Below the pieces are notes generated by a model. It saw only the letters and a list, made by a program, of their open reading frames with translations. It was not told where the DNA came from and made no database searches. Positions 22,518-34,848 of a DNA stretch of 64,000 bases are shown here, piece after piece; the stretch's first letter is position 1; the number at the start of each line of letters is the position of its first letter. The DNA comes from Roridomyces roridus (Eukaryota; Basidiomycota; Agaricomycetes; Agaricales; Mycenaceae), in the NCBI GenBank assembly GCA_029378245.1, contig JARKIF010000004.1, positions 2,728,001 through 2,792,000 on the forward strand, given 5' to 3'. Made by a program: the position numbers and the translations under genes.

Positions 22518-23936
22518 TATGCCTGCAAAATGAACACGCTAGGAATACGTGAAATTTCGCGATTTCTCTTATAACCAACAGTAGTATCATCTCACGAGAG
22601 CGCTAGTGCTGAGCCCAGAAGCAGCTAGTAGGATTACGATGCATGGTGTACTGTACGGGTCGAAGGGGAACCTAAGATGACTGACGGACCCACTCCGAAA
22701 CACGTAGGAGTTCGTGCTAGTCCTCTTACCAATGGGAATATCTTATAACCAAGTCGTTGAGCTCTGGTTCAATCCGATGGTTACAAGGGAATTAGCAGCA
22801 ATTGGGAATAAGCGGACGGTTGAGTCATCGACCACGATCGAGGCCTCAGCTGGAGTCATTACCAACCGGAATGATGGCGCCGGAAGATTGTGTGCCTGGT
22901 CCGTGATATCGGAACACGGGAGCACTCTGGAATCACTACTTGCGGACTTCGGAATGGTGTCTTTAACGACGGGATACCCAAGATGTGGGTATCGAATTAA
23001 AGCTGCGGGCCAGTACTATCCGGTCCTGGAACGATAGCGCAAAGGAGGAAAGATGGGAATAATGGAACTCGACTTCCGACCCTCGGCATCAGCCTTACCA
23101 AACTGAAACATGATGGATCGACGGCTGACTGAGCTTGGGATGGTGCGAGGATGGCGCCATCCAACCTGTAGACCAATGAAATAGCAAGGATACCCTAATT
23201 GCATTGCGAAGTTCGCATTCCTGTATTATTTATTAGATTGCCGGACTTGTATATAACTAGGTAGAGTGTTCCCTTGGAGGCCGAACAATCACCCCCGTCT
23301 GTTTTACGCATTAGCGTCTCTAAAGGGTTGTGCTTGGGCTTTCGAGGTGCACTGTGTTGGATAGTGGCTTCATAAAGTTTGTACTAGTTGGAATCATATT
23401 ATTTTGAATCGGAATCGTCGTCATCGTTGAAACCAAATCGTCGTACTCGCCTCAATCAAGAATCTATTAAGCAATCAGTCAAGTCAAGTCGTTGGAACAT
23501 CGTCGTATTTGGCTAGGGAATCTCAGTACCAGTCGGGAAGAAGAGTAGAATCGAGTTGCGAAGTTTCGGAATAAGGAATACGATCGGTGTTTGACCACCA
23601 ACCCACCTACTACATCAATCTTATCAACTACAGCTGAGAAGCTATACAATCTACCAAAAGGGTCGCTTGTTCCAGTCTCGACTGAACCTAATACCCGTCC
23701 CTTGGAAATACCACTTTCCTTCGGAATAAACTGATTACTTTCTCCCTCCACAACCTACTACCTGTATAAGGACCTGTATTGGGACTTTTACTCGTCTGAA
23801 CACTCGATTGAATACACTCGCTACGAGCTCGTGTCTGTGTTGGTTATCTAAATAAGCTACTTGCTTATTCCTGTGTACCACCGTATACGATACAGTGGTG
23901 TTGGGTTTCTCCCTTGGGTTTAGAGCACATTCGTCA
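22515..23936 (+). mobile_element. 1.42-kb LTR-like insertion in the ankyrin repeats
   Basis: The element starts TGATATGC and ends TTCGTCA. It is flanked by GCAC on both sides (22511-22514 and 23937-23940), a 4-bp target duplication. Removing it together with one GCAC rejoins the ankyrin frame. A TATA-like 'tgtatataacta' near 23250 could be an LTR promoter. No protein domain is found. A diverged inverted relative lies at 874-2282. Most likely a solo LTR. Confidence 0.7.
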
Positions 23937-23940
23937 GCAC

Positions 23941-24216
23941 CATGCCTCCTCAGATGGCCACCTTGACATTGCAAAGCTGCTCATAGAGCATGAGGCAGCA
24001 GTCAATGCTGCTGGAAAGGATGGCCAGACTCCGCTGCATTGTGCCTCCTCAAATGGCCACCTTGACATTGCAAAGCTGCTCATAGAACATGGGGCAGCAG
24101 TCGATGCTGCTGATGAGGATGGCATGACTCCACTGTACGATGCCTCCTCAAAAGGCCACCTTGACATTGAAGAGCTGCTCACTGATCATGGGGCAGCAGT
24201 CACAGCAGCAAGATAG
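23941..24216 (+). pseudogene. Severed 3' end of the NLR ankyrin array
   Basis: Three further ankyrin repeats (HASSDGHLDIAKLL, HCASSNGHLDIAKLL and YDASSKGHLDIEELL) end at a natural stop after VTAAR. They are in the frame that would directly follow the last intact repeat at 22514 if the insertion were absent. As it stands they are cut off from the rest of the gene unless the inserted element is spliced out, for which I see no evidence. Confidence 0.75.
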
Positions 24217-25430
24217 TCTTGCTACATGAATTTCGGGATTTGCATGAAGACCAACTGGCGTAGCATTTGGAATTTCTGCATGTACACTATGCATATTCAC
24301 TGTTACGAGAACTTACAGTATTTCAGCACTCCTTTACACAGCAAATCAAAATTCGTGTTTTCTATCTTAGTGATCCTGGATCCACACTTTGGCGGATCTG
24401 TGTATGCAGTCAATGTTTGTAGTCTACTGGCAATGTACTCGAATATTTCCGGCATTTTGCATGGCCTGCAAGGGTGTAAACCGAGGTGTGTAAAGGTGTG
24501 ATAGCCCAAAATGGCCGAAATCAGGCACTTTTGATGGCAATTTTGCGTCCATTTCTGGGGTGTTTCTTGAGCCCAAAAGAGCCTAGGGGACCTATATAAG
24601 GCATAGATTTATGTATACAAAAGAGTGGGCACAAATTGAGCCAGATGTGGCCGAGTTACAGGGTGTGTAAAAGAGTGATAGTGTGTAAAGGATGGCTGGA
24701 GTACTGTACTTGCTAAGTTCTCGTTCTTTTCAAAATCATGTGGGCCAAATTCTGGGGCATGTTTTCATGAAATTTCAGACTTTTGATTAACCCAGCTGTG
24801 CACTTCCTTTTTGCGGCCACAATCACTGATTTTGACAGCTCCCATCATCTCATTTTTCTTTTCACTCTGGAGCATCCAGTTTTGCCTCAATCCACTTGAA
24901 ATTCTACACCGGGCACACTCCTGGCTCTTTAGATTGAGTTTTGTTCTGCAAGAGTGAGGTCCCATTTCTGATATTGTGTATGATATTGTTGATTTACGAA
25001 CTTTTTGTCATCAGCTCATTCCAAGTTCTCCAAAGGTTCTGGGTCCTTGAAATGTGGGTTGGCTTAAAGCTCAGGGTCTATTGATGTGTATTTAACCTTT
25101 CAGATAAATTAGAACAATTTGTGGCATTCAAAATGGGATAAACTCTCTGATCCTGCTCTGCACATCAAAATCCATATACCTGTACCTGCAGATAACACAG
25201 TGTAGTTTCTATATTGCATCAGGAACCTGGTCCACTATCAAAACTGCTGCTCTAGACTTCAAATTCCCCTTGGACACCCTGGGCTGTTCTGGGTACCAAT
25301 TTTCAGGCCAAGGATTACTGTTTCCTACAGTGGCAGTGACTGTTAAGTATATCCCTTCCATTGTCATTTCATAACAGGGATGTAAACTTTCATGAGCTGT
25401 GGGTACCATTTTTATCAAGGTAGGTCCACT
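24217..25430. other. No gene seen
   Basis: Single-copy, AT-leaning sequence. 'gtgtgtaaa' recurs four times between 24470 and 24690, some copies followed by 'gtgatag'. Possible 3' flank of the NLR gene and remnants of older repeats; nothing further can be supported. Confidence 0.4.
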
Positions 25431-26092
25431 TGTGACGGTGATACGCAGCGTCACGCGCACTAGTGTATAGTAGATAGCTCGAGTAGGTAATGTCCTAGAA
25501 GTAAACCGCGAAGCGATACAACTCCACAACACACTAACCACACAACACACACAACACACACACAATTCCTTGACTAGCACGCTGACACCTAACGGTTGAG
25601 TTCGGGGTCGTCTGAAGTATACAGATAAGACTGATACTCCGCGGTTTGGTTCTCGGAAGCTTGTAGGTTGATTCTCGAGGTTTCACACCAAGTTCAATGT
25701 CTTTTGAACTAAGAGGAATCTCTTGACTGGTTTGTAGACTGCTCGCAACGAACACAAGGTTACGATGTTAAAAGGTTTTATATTTTATTGACCGAAACAC
25801 ACAATATCCAAACACCAATACAACTTCAATACAACACGAAGAGGAACTATAGCACAGAGGGCAACCCACTACCCCTTAAGTATGTTACTATAGCTGACCC
25901 AAGTTGAACCAGAGCTCGGGTGCCTTTGATATTGCTTCTAAGCTAAGAGAATTGATACGCAAATCTCCGCGGAAGTCGCAAGACTGCACTATAACCACAG
26001 ATCAAGCTTCGACCCAATGTCTAGGCAAGAAGGCGTACAATGCAATGCTGCAAGGGTGGGATCTACAGGCCTTATATACTACTCCCTAGTAC
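25431..26092. mobile_element. Possible LTR remnant hosting the hAT element
   Basis: The block begins TGTGACGGTGATACGC with 'gcgtcacgcgc' just after it, and carries an 'acacaacacacaca' microsatellite (25525-25562). After the hAT element (31224 on) the sequence may continue to about 31310, ending near 'gtcctgtcac'. The LTR assignment rests only on style of sequence. No partner LTR, PBS or coding region was found. Confidence 0.3.
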
Positions 26093-29000
26093 TAGTGTTG
26101 CCGCGGCTCGGCTCGGCTTCGTCTAGCCGTGTGAGCCAAGCCAAATATAAGCCAGCTGTGGTCAGCTGATTGTGGACGGCTCACACGGCTCGGCTATGAC
26201 TCGGAGCGGCTTCTCCGCAGCTTAAGCCATGGCTCCAAACGGCTCTGCCCCTACCTTCATGCCGAACCCTTTATCTGAGCAATATACACTCGTTTTCACT
26301 TCACTACGATGAGCACCGCCGTCTCCAGCCCTCAATTTCCACTCAATGATCGACATCTTCCCACCTGATCACATGGGCCCGCCGGCAACCGTTAACCTCC
26401 GTTATCTCGACGTTCTTTCGAAGTCTTTCGACCACGCTCGAGCTGCTTCCATGCACCCCCAATGGACCAGCACCTTTTCGAGCCTCTTTTGACTCTAAGA
26501 ACACCTTTGAGCGCAACACGCGGCGAAAAGTGCGTTCAGAAGGCATGAATTCTGTCTTCGACGATCTTGGACGGTATGTTTTTGCACTATTGGGGCTTTG
26601 ACCTTCCTTTGCTAGATTCTACGCCGTTTTAATTCTCAAAGGGTCCGGGGCTCATAAATGCGCAACTTGGAGGCGCGATATCCGACCTTTCCTTTCGCCT
26701 CACTCAGTGGTTCACCCGCACGTGTATCCCCTTGCACCATGCCGCCTCGGACGCGTAGCAATCCTAGATTCGGAGCAGCCTGACACTGCGGAAAATCGAG
26801 GTACTCTGGAGCTTGACCATCAAATGGTTGCTGAATGGCTTGACAGACACCCCACGCCGCACTCCACGCACGCGAAGAGCGCCAAGGCCCGCTGACAAGA
26901 CTCCTACGCCCCCCCCCCCTGCTCCTCCCGAAACCGCACCACGTAGGAGACGTGGGCGTCAAGCTGACCCTGACCCTGGGCCCGAAGATTCTGCTGCCAA
27001 TCACGCTGACCACCATTCAAACCGTGGTGCGTTTACTTTGTTCGGCAATTTGGTTTGAGGCTTACTTTCATTGCTGCAGCTGCTGCCCCGGAACGCGACG
27101 TTTTTGATGACGACCATGATCACGGAGCTGGCCGTCGTCACGTCCACTTTGATAACGAATCGGAGGGCGAGTATATCCCATCGCCTCCCGCGTCGGTAAA
27201 TGATTCACCTCGTCGAGGTTCCCCTGGGACCCCTTCTCGCCGTACTCGGGGATCTCCACGCGCCGGTCCCAATGCCTTGCCAGCTCCAGCCCCGCAAAGA
27301 GCGCGTCGTCGTCAGGATGATTCGGCAAAGGCTCGCGACGTTCACGCATTCTTTGAACGCAAGACTGACGAAAAAAAAAACACTGCACATTGTGCGGGTA
27401 CGTCCTTTCCCTTGGTTATCCGTCGTAACCTACCTCTGTCAAGGCTTAAGCAAGCAGCAGATCCGAAAGTCCACGTCGCCTCTTATGCCTCCACCACCGG
27501 CACGGGGACATTGCGCAAACATCTTTATGAGCGCCACCTCGACGCTTGGCTCGCTGCATGCAAGGATCTTGGTGCCAAGATCACAGCCAAAGAGGCGCTC
27601 GAATACATCAAGACTCATCGCCTGACGACCAACCAACATCGTGCAGCCGATACGGATGCAGAACGCGAACGGATTCCTTTCTCCAACGAAGCCTTCATTG
27701 ATGCAATCGTCGAATTCATCGTCGCGGACGATCAGGTGAGTCTTCCGTCCCATTTTCTTGTTGTGTGAGCACGTATGCTGACTATGTACATACAGTCCAT
27801 CAATGTCATTGAAAACAAGCAGTTGCGGGCTATCTTCCTCATGTTACGCTCCGAACTCCGCGACTCCGATATCCCACACAGGACCAAGGTCCGCGAGCGT
27901 GTCATCGAGGTGTGGGAGGAGCATCTACGGCAGCTCGAGAAAGATATGGGGGTCAGTGGTTTGCTTCTTACTGCTTCACCTCGTACTCACACACTGATCT
28001 AAGAGTGCGATCGGCAAGATATCAACTACTATGGATATGTGGACGGACCTGCAAAAAATACCGTACATGGCGGTGACTGCGCACTGGCTGGAGTCGAAGC
28101 TGATCTCCACGCCGTCCGGCCCACAGCACACCCTCACCCTCCGCTCGGATTTGATTGGGTTTTTTCGTTTTCCTGGAAATCATACGGGCGAACATTTAGC
28201 TAGAGCATTCCTCCATGTCATAGATCGCATTAAAATCGACCGCAAGGTTTGTATTCACATCTTTCTATCTATTTCGTATTCTGAATCTTGTCAGCTCGGC
28301 TGGGTCACACTCGACAACGCTAGTAATAACGACACCTTCATGCTCCATCTGGAGACTGAGCTCACACGTCGGGGCATCCTGTTCAGGAGAACAGAACGGC
28401 GCATCCGGTGAATTTGTTCTATCTGCCCAGTTTAATTATACTGACACCGTCGCAGTTGTTTCCCTCATATCGTCAATCTCGCCTGCAAAGCGATACTAGC
28501 GGCGATCACAAACATGGAATTGGCTGCCCCGAATGCCGCTGATTTTGTCCCAGAAGAGGATGCGGCAGACACGTTCGTCGACGCCCTCCAAGGAGACCCG
28601 TGGCAACCATCCGCACCACCATCCGTGTCGTAAGTCAATTGACTTGCCTTGCCCCTTATTTTAATGCCATAGTTAGATACGTGCATCTTCCCTACGCCGC
28701 CAGTATTTTTCCGAAGTACTCAGTGCGCTGAGGCACAAAGATCTCCAACTCATCCGCGACGTTGATACCCGGTGGTCTTCAACTCTGTTGATGATCGAAC
28801 GAGCGATTCTTCTACGCCAGGTGAGCAACACCCGTGTGATTCTTTAGCATTCCTGATCGTTACACAGGCTATCGACGAGTTCCTATCCAGAGAGCAGTTC
28901 CCCGAACTCCACAAATACCAACTGGGCGTCCACGAGTGGGAGGCTCTCGAGGCATTCAAGCGCATTTTATCTGTGAGTTCCTTCAACACGCCTTTAACTG

Positions 29001-31223
29001 TCCTCGACGTTCAAAAATAGGTACCTCATGCCTTTCAACAACACCTTTCCGCCGAAACAACGCCAACTCTTGATCGTGCTATCCCCTCTTTCGAAGCTAT
29101 GATCAAGGCTTGGGAGAAGGACCAAAACAAGCATCCCGAGACTCACCACATTGTGCAAGCCGGCATCGAAAAACTCGGGTCGTATCAAGAACGAATTGAG
29201 GCGGTCCCCGTGTATGTGTTGGCAATGCGTGAGTTTCAATTAACGATGTTGATCCCGCCAACTAATTGTGTCGAATCCTCGAGTCGTAAACCCTGCGGTA
29301 AAATTAGCCTGGTTCCAACAGCATCGCCCAGCGCGCGCGGTATGGGCCAAGGAGCTATTTATGCGCGAGGTTTGTCTTTTTGATCTACGAAAGATCCGCT
29401 GATATTTCGAGTTCATCAGCTTCGCAAGTACAAGACGAGCCTCACCGCTTCGCCGGCACGACAAGCAGCACGGAACTGGGCCGACGAGATTCTTGGTTTG
29501 GACTCCCCGGAACGGCCGCAGCGCGGCCAAAATCTGCAGCAAGAGGTGGATGCCTATCTCACGGAGGCTGCTTACCGTCTCGGTTCCGTGCGTTATTGGG
29601 AGGTAGGAAACATTTTATTCGTCTACGCGACTTCTAAATTCGTTGCAGGAGAACCAGCAACGTTACCCAACAATCTTTGCTCTGGCGATCGACGTTTTGC
29701 CCATCCAAGGTTCAGCTGTACCGTGCGAGCGCGTCTTTTCCTCAGCCGGCGAGACGGACACCCCCCGACGTAACAAAATTTCCTCCGACCTTATGGAGGC
29801 CCTTCAAATGTTGAAATTTTCGTTCAAAAAAGGCCGCGGACTCGACTTCACCAAGGGGACGTCCAAGGAGAGTGAGTTGGAAATACTCGAGGCGGCGCTC
29901 AGAGTTTCGACGCTCGTTCCCGAGGATGTCACTGGTTACACTTCACTAATTAATTCATTACTCGACAAAGACTAATGTAAAGTAGCCTACCATATTATAT
30001 GCTGGACTTGAGCGGCCTTGGTGGTCGATGTAAGGCTGGACATGTTATGGTTGTTGATCACCCTCTTGTCTTCTACTTCCATCATCCTCGACACTCTAAA
30101 TACTCGCTCCCACTGAGCCTCAGCTTCCCATTGTCAGATTTCTGTGTTCACGGGGCAATCTTGGATGGCTTACCTGAGTTGCATCTCATCCCCAGGTTCG
30201 TTGGTGGGATTCTAGTTTCAAATTTCAATGTGTACGCGCTTTCTGGCCATACTCCAGGTGGACTGCTGTATTTCATGAGAACAGTGTACCTGAGCGAGAT
30301 GACGCTGTGTGCGCTTCTCTTACTTCCCTGACTTGTGGCCCATACTCAGCGATCCCAGACTATTACGACTTCCACCCAAGAAGGAGCGGGCACGTATTCA
30401 CCTCATCGCGCGCAAGATTCGCACAGCCGGACTCCCTTCCCTGCCATTCCCACCCTCTCATTCGACGACACCACTGGGATGCTCGGGATTACACGGATCG
30501 GCAAAGATCGTGAGCGTAGGCTATGGAGGAAGGCTCCAGGACGGAGACTCGGAGTAACCTGTGCGTCTCTGTACCCTCGTCTCAATTTTGCTGATTGCAG
30601 CTTGGGGCTCGCAGGCCGTTGTGGAGACGACGCGACACCCTAGTGGGTGACGGATGCGGCGTCGACATCGCTCCCTCCTGAGGGCCTCCGCGCAGCGCGC
30701 CCCGTGGCCACATCCTCCATATCCCTTGGTCCGCTGCAGACCACACACTCATCATACCACACCACACCTGTATCCGTGAGTCTTTTTCCCCCGCCGCCAT
30801 TACTCCCTTGACAGTGCTCTCAGGTACGCGGGAAGTGCCACCGAGACTTCTCTAGATCCCCAGCCTTGGCTTCGTTTTGTTCTGCCTCATGCTGGAGTCA
30901 GTCAATGGCCAGTCGCGTCAGAGGCCATGGGAAGCCCTTCCCGGGCTGTTCCCGGTTCTAATTTAGCGAGTATTCGTGCCTACATGAATGTATTACACAG
31001 CAGAGAATGCAGTGAAGGTCCTTGACCCTCATTTGTCTGCCTACGGTGGACCAACGGGGCGCGTTGCGGAAATCGAGGCCAAGCCACGGCTAAGCTGCGG
31101 CTCAAGCCGAAGCCGTGGGAAGCCAGCCATTTATAAATGGCTTGGCTCGGCTTGGAGCTGTCACATGCCTGAAGCCATGGGAAGCCGAGCCGAGCTAGCC
31201 GGAGCCGAGCCGCGGCAACACTA
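26093..31223 (+). mobile_element. hAT-family DNA transposon
   Basis: The terminal inverted repeats are TAGTGTTGCCGCGGCTCGG at the left and CCGAGCCGCGGCAACACTA at the right. The flanks read CTCCCTAG (26082-26089) and CTCCCTAC (31224-31231), a near-perfect 8-bp duplication as expected for hAT. The left copy has an extra 'tac' next to the element. Both ends are packed with AGCCGAGCC / GGCTCGGCT subterminal words, typical transposase-binding arrays. It encodes one transposase (26740-29972). About 1 kb of sequence between transposase and right end has no recognised gene. Confidence 0.8.
26740..29974 (+). CDS. hAT transposase, intron-rich
   Basis: Cut-and-paste transposase of the hosting element. 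The N-terminal part is basic and proline-rich. A degenerate BED-like finger follows the TGTGTLRKHLYERHLDAW segment. The catalytic core reads STTMDMWTDLQKIPY (first Asp) and GWVTLDNASNNDTF (second Asp). RDVDTRWSSTLLMIERAILL and the C-terminal dimerisation region PIQGSAVPCERVFSSAGETD complete the family pattern. About ten GT-AG introns of 40-60 bp are needed, and I find no internal stop in the exons I could join. The 5' end is unresolved: MPPRTRSNPRF at 26740 needs a splice before a stop 14 codons later. It is probably intact or nearly so. Confidence 0.75.
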
Positions 31224-31231
31224 CTCCCTAC

Positions 31232-33460
31232 TCTCTGATGATATAACTACTATTACGCACCTGCCGTCCCTATTTCCGTACTTTCCCTATAACCCTAGGT
31301 GTCCTGTCACCTATATTACATCCCCTCGAACCGCTTCGCGTGGTTCTGCTGCTTATGTCGCTGCTTGGCCCGTCTGATCGGCGGTTATGCCATCTTGGCA
31401 TTCGAGCCGATTGGCCTGGTAATTTGATTCCCTCGTTTCATTACACTCTCTTGCTGAGCCAGCGCTCATTATGACTATAGCCCTCGACCCAGGTCCATAA
31501 ATAACCTCGGTCCGCCATCTTCGTCATTCAAGGCTTACTCCTGGCATATTCTGTCAGACGCGATCATCGCTCTGATCGTCTGCCGTGATTACGCCGCTTT
31601 CCATGATCATGATCGTACTCGGATCAGTTCTCGATCATACTAGTGTGCCTGCACGAGTTCGAATCACCCGCTTGTCATCTCTTTTCTGGGTGTCTCTTCA
31701 ATACCAGAACGAATAGTAGTATTTCCTCCAACTCGCCTACACGAGCCACTCTGTTTGTATACATATATATAGACTGGTACCGGTCCGCGAGGTACTCCGC
31801 GAACCTTGTCATAATAGTACTGCGCGCCCGCGCAACCTTCATCTTTGCTCTTGATGAGCGGGGAATTCGCGCACCTGTGAAAACTCGCAGAATTGGTCGG
31901 TGGATCGTGAATCTGAGGCGATGTGTGCTGAATCAGTGGTGCAATCACGCCACAAACCCGATACATCAACCACGGGCTGTGGTTCATTTGGTGGCTGAAT
32001 GATCGATCAGCTTCGAGTGTTTCAGGTGGAGGGATTGCTTGCACAACGACTGGTTTACTGATCAAAAGAGAGGGATTTGGTCGAAGAGTAGCTTGAGTTG
32101 GGAGTCTGGGCAGTGCGATCGTTCCCAATAGGAAACGGGGAGCCATCGGCTGGAATTTGGATACTAATTCGACGAATTGTGCTGGGACTATTTACATGGA
32201 CCAAATACCTACAGTATATAAGGGTCTCAGAACTTGTAGTAGGACATAGAAGAACGGAACGGGCCCACGGGCATTATCTCTCACTCACTTTCTCGCTTGA
32301 ACGGTTTTGGAATGGAACGGATTGGACTTGTACGGATTGGGATTTGGATTGGGACGGATTTGATTGGGTTTGAAGGACGTGTACGGGATTGGAGTTTGAT
32401 TTACGTTGGGATCGACGACGGGCATCAGAGATTGCGTTGAGATTTGGATTTGCACAGGCTATATACTTTAGTCCGAACCCCCGAACTTGCGCGTTTGACG
32501 TCGTGTTGGGTGTTGAAGTCTAGCTCTTGAAGATTTTATTGTCGCTGGTCGGCATTTTGTTTGTTTGTTTTCACTCACCTACGCACGTTTAACGTTTCAC
32601 TCTGTAGCTAGTCTAGCTCATTTCTGAATACACCTGGGCTTGGTATATCTCCTTGGGTATGGTATCTCCACAAGTAGTAGTCCCCGCAAACTGCCTATTG
32701 GAGTCACTACAACCGACCACTTGAACGAATAACCAAGCGTAGTGTACTGACGACTTGTACTTGTCTCATTAATACACGAATAGCGACACGGAGCTCAGTC
32801 CTATCCCTTATTGTATATCACCTGACAGAGGCATTGGTGTGCGCACCAAAACAGCTAAATAGCCAGATTTCACGCGTGCGAAATACGCAGTCGTATCAAC
32901 GGAAAGTGGGAAGCCTCTATGCACTGTGATCTGAATCTATCAGGGTTCAGTGATCACTGGCAGTGTCACCACTCTTGAGTCTTATCCCAGTGCCAGCTCC
33001 AGTTGATGCCTGGGTCCACGGTGGGTTCACTATGGGCCACATATACCTGTGCCAACTATTTTGTCCTGATCAAAGGATGTTTCATGGCCTCTGGCCACCA
33101 TTTTCATTGCCATAAGTCTATTGGTGGCAGAAAGTTTGAAGCATGAGTTCATTGTCATTTCCTTTGCGCTCCGTTGCTATGAACTAACCGGTGTTTCTTG
33201 CAGAATTCAAAGTTTTGAGGTATTGTCACGTGGGACTGATGTCACGGTGAGGAAGCCGCACTGTCACATATGTCACATGTCTCCACCTTGTCTGCGCCGT
33301 GCAAAGACTTCCGGCGCCCAAGTGCGGAAGATCGTATGCTCCCTCGATATGGCCGCGTCCTTGAGCCGCGCGCCCTCGCTGAATCGACTTGTACGACAAT
33401 CCCCCCCGCCGGTACAACCTGTATCATTGTACCGCTGGTCGTAACGCTCCATCAGCTCGA
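31232..33460. other. No gene seen; possible LTR-like promoter
   Basis: No coding region is supported. A 'cagtatataagggtctcag' TATA-like block lies at about 32213. A run of 'gattgg'/'acggatt' words is at 32310-32400. At 31650-31662 the plus strand has a B-box-like GTTCGAATC. The stretch resembles decayed retrotransposon sequence but no boundary could be set. Confidence 0.35.
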
Positions 33461-33465
33461 CCGCA

Positions 33466-34395
33466 TTAAGTAGTATGGTACATGGTGGTATGCGCGTCGA
33501 TGCATAGCTTTTGGTCCGCCAACGACAGTTTAGAGACGACACCGTTGTATTGCACACCGTACAAGAGCGATGTCGAGCTGAACTCGAGGCAATGACGGTA
33601 GAACGCGAGAGGGAGGAGCCAATCCAGGCGATGTTTACGTGCAAAGACGATCAGGGGTATGCTTTGGTCGCAGCAGTAGGCGGGGACGAATTGCTCCGTG
33701 AGGAATACGGTGAGGTCGGTGGGGTAGAGTTCAGAGAGCATACAGAGAGCGGTGCATTGGAAGTCCAGCACTCGGTAGTGACTGCTAACTTCATAGACGC
33801 CCGCGATCGTGTCGAACGTAATGTTATCCTGGTACTTCGGGTTGAGGGAGCTGCGAGGACATATCAGCTGCCGTTTATCCTTGCAGAATCAGGTAACTCA
33901 CAGTGGATCAAAAATCGCCTTCAAGAAATGCTCGACGTCGACGGGTGTCTGCGAAAACTCAATCACCCGAGCCCCGTCAAATGAGTCACACAACTCGAGC
34001 TGGGCCGTACTGAGGAGTTTCGCCAACACAGGCGAACACCTGGCTAACACCTCCCGAAACACACGAAACGCCACCAGCCCTGCACGAATAATCAAATCAC
34101 CGCTTGAGAACCACATCGCCTCGCACTGTTCCTCTCGGGAGATGAAAATGGTGCTGGGGGTGTGATACCCGTCGGGATTCGTCTGAGTATCGATAAGGGA
34201 TGTGGAATACGAAGATGAACCAGGCCTTACCACGGTTACACTCGGCACATCCGTCAAAGTCGCCGTCTCCTCCTCGTCGGAGGAGAGGTCCCTCGAATCG
34301 TCTCCGATTCCGTCCGCCTGGTGTGGGTACATGAGGCATATAGTGTCCAAGACGCGAGTTCTGATGCCGCTTAAGTACAGACTAGCCTGGGACAA
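33466..34395 (-). CDS. BTB/POZ-domain protein
   Basis: A BTB-fold protein of the type expanded in basidiomycetes, presumed to mediate protein-protein contacts, possibly as a Cullin-3 adaptor. Two exons fit: 34395-33902 and 33850-33466, separated by a 51-bp GT-AG intron, about 290 residues. The BTB core reads SSGDLIIRAGLVAFRVF, then LARCSPVLAKLLS, and after the splice DNITFDTIAGVYEVSSHYRV. The first about 75 residues are acidic and Ser/Thr-rich. MYPHQADG, 21 codons downstream of the first Met, is an alternative start. No partner domain such as MATH or Kelch is seen. Confidence 0.7.
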
Positions 34396-34848
34396 AGAGG
34401 ATTGACCGAAACAAAACCATCAATAAACTCAAAGGAGCAGCAAAGAAGGGTGACGATACCGGTTGTTTGTTCGATTGTTCAAAGGATGTTTGCTGGCGGA
34501 AAAGGTGATTTCAGACGAAAGCAACTCGAAAGACAAAGGACGAAAGGCCGCTGATACCCAGGTACAAGTCAATACGAAGCACTTGCAGTCTTTTACACGT
34601 GACACCGCCAACCTAGTTCTATCTCTCGTTCCTGACAAGTAGCAAAGTTGATAATATGTACATACAAATATTCCTTCCATTCATCTCCCCAACCCCTCCG
34701 CATCAACCAGACTTTTGATAATCCTCCGTCCGCGTGTCAGGAGTTGGCGCCAGGCTGCGCTGAGGACGAGGCCTTCTTTGTCGACCGTGGACGCGCCTTC
34801 GTTCTTGATCCCGAAGCCTTCGGCGTAGCGGGAGGCCGGACCGTCCGT

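Noticed and set aside
25525..25562. CRISPR-like or telomere-like short repeat
   Set aside because: It is an ACACA-type microsatellite without spacers or a telomere unit.
31664..32146. 160-residue minus-strand frame
   Set aside because: Irregular composition, no motif, and it lies in decayed repeat-like sequence.
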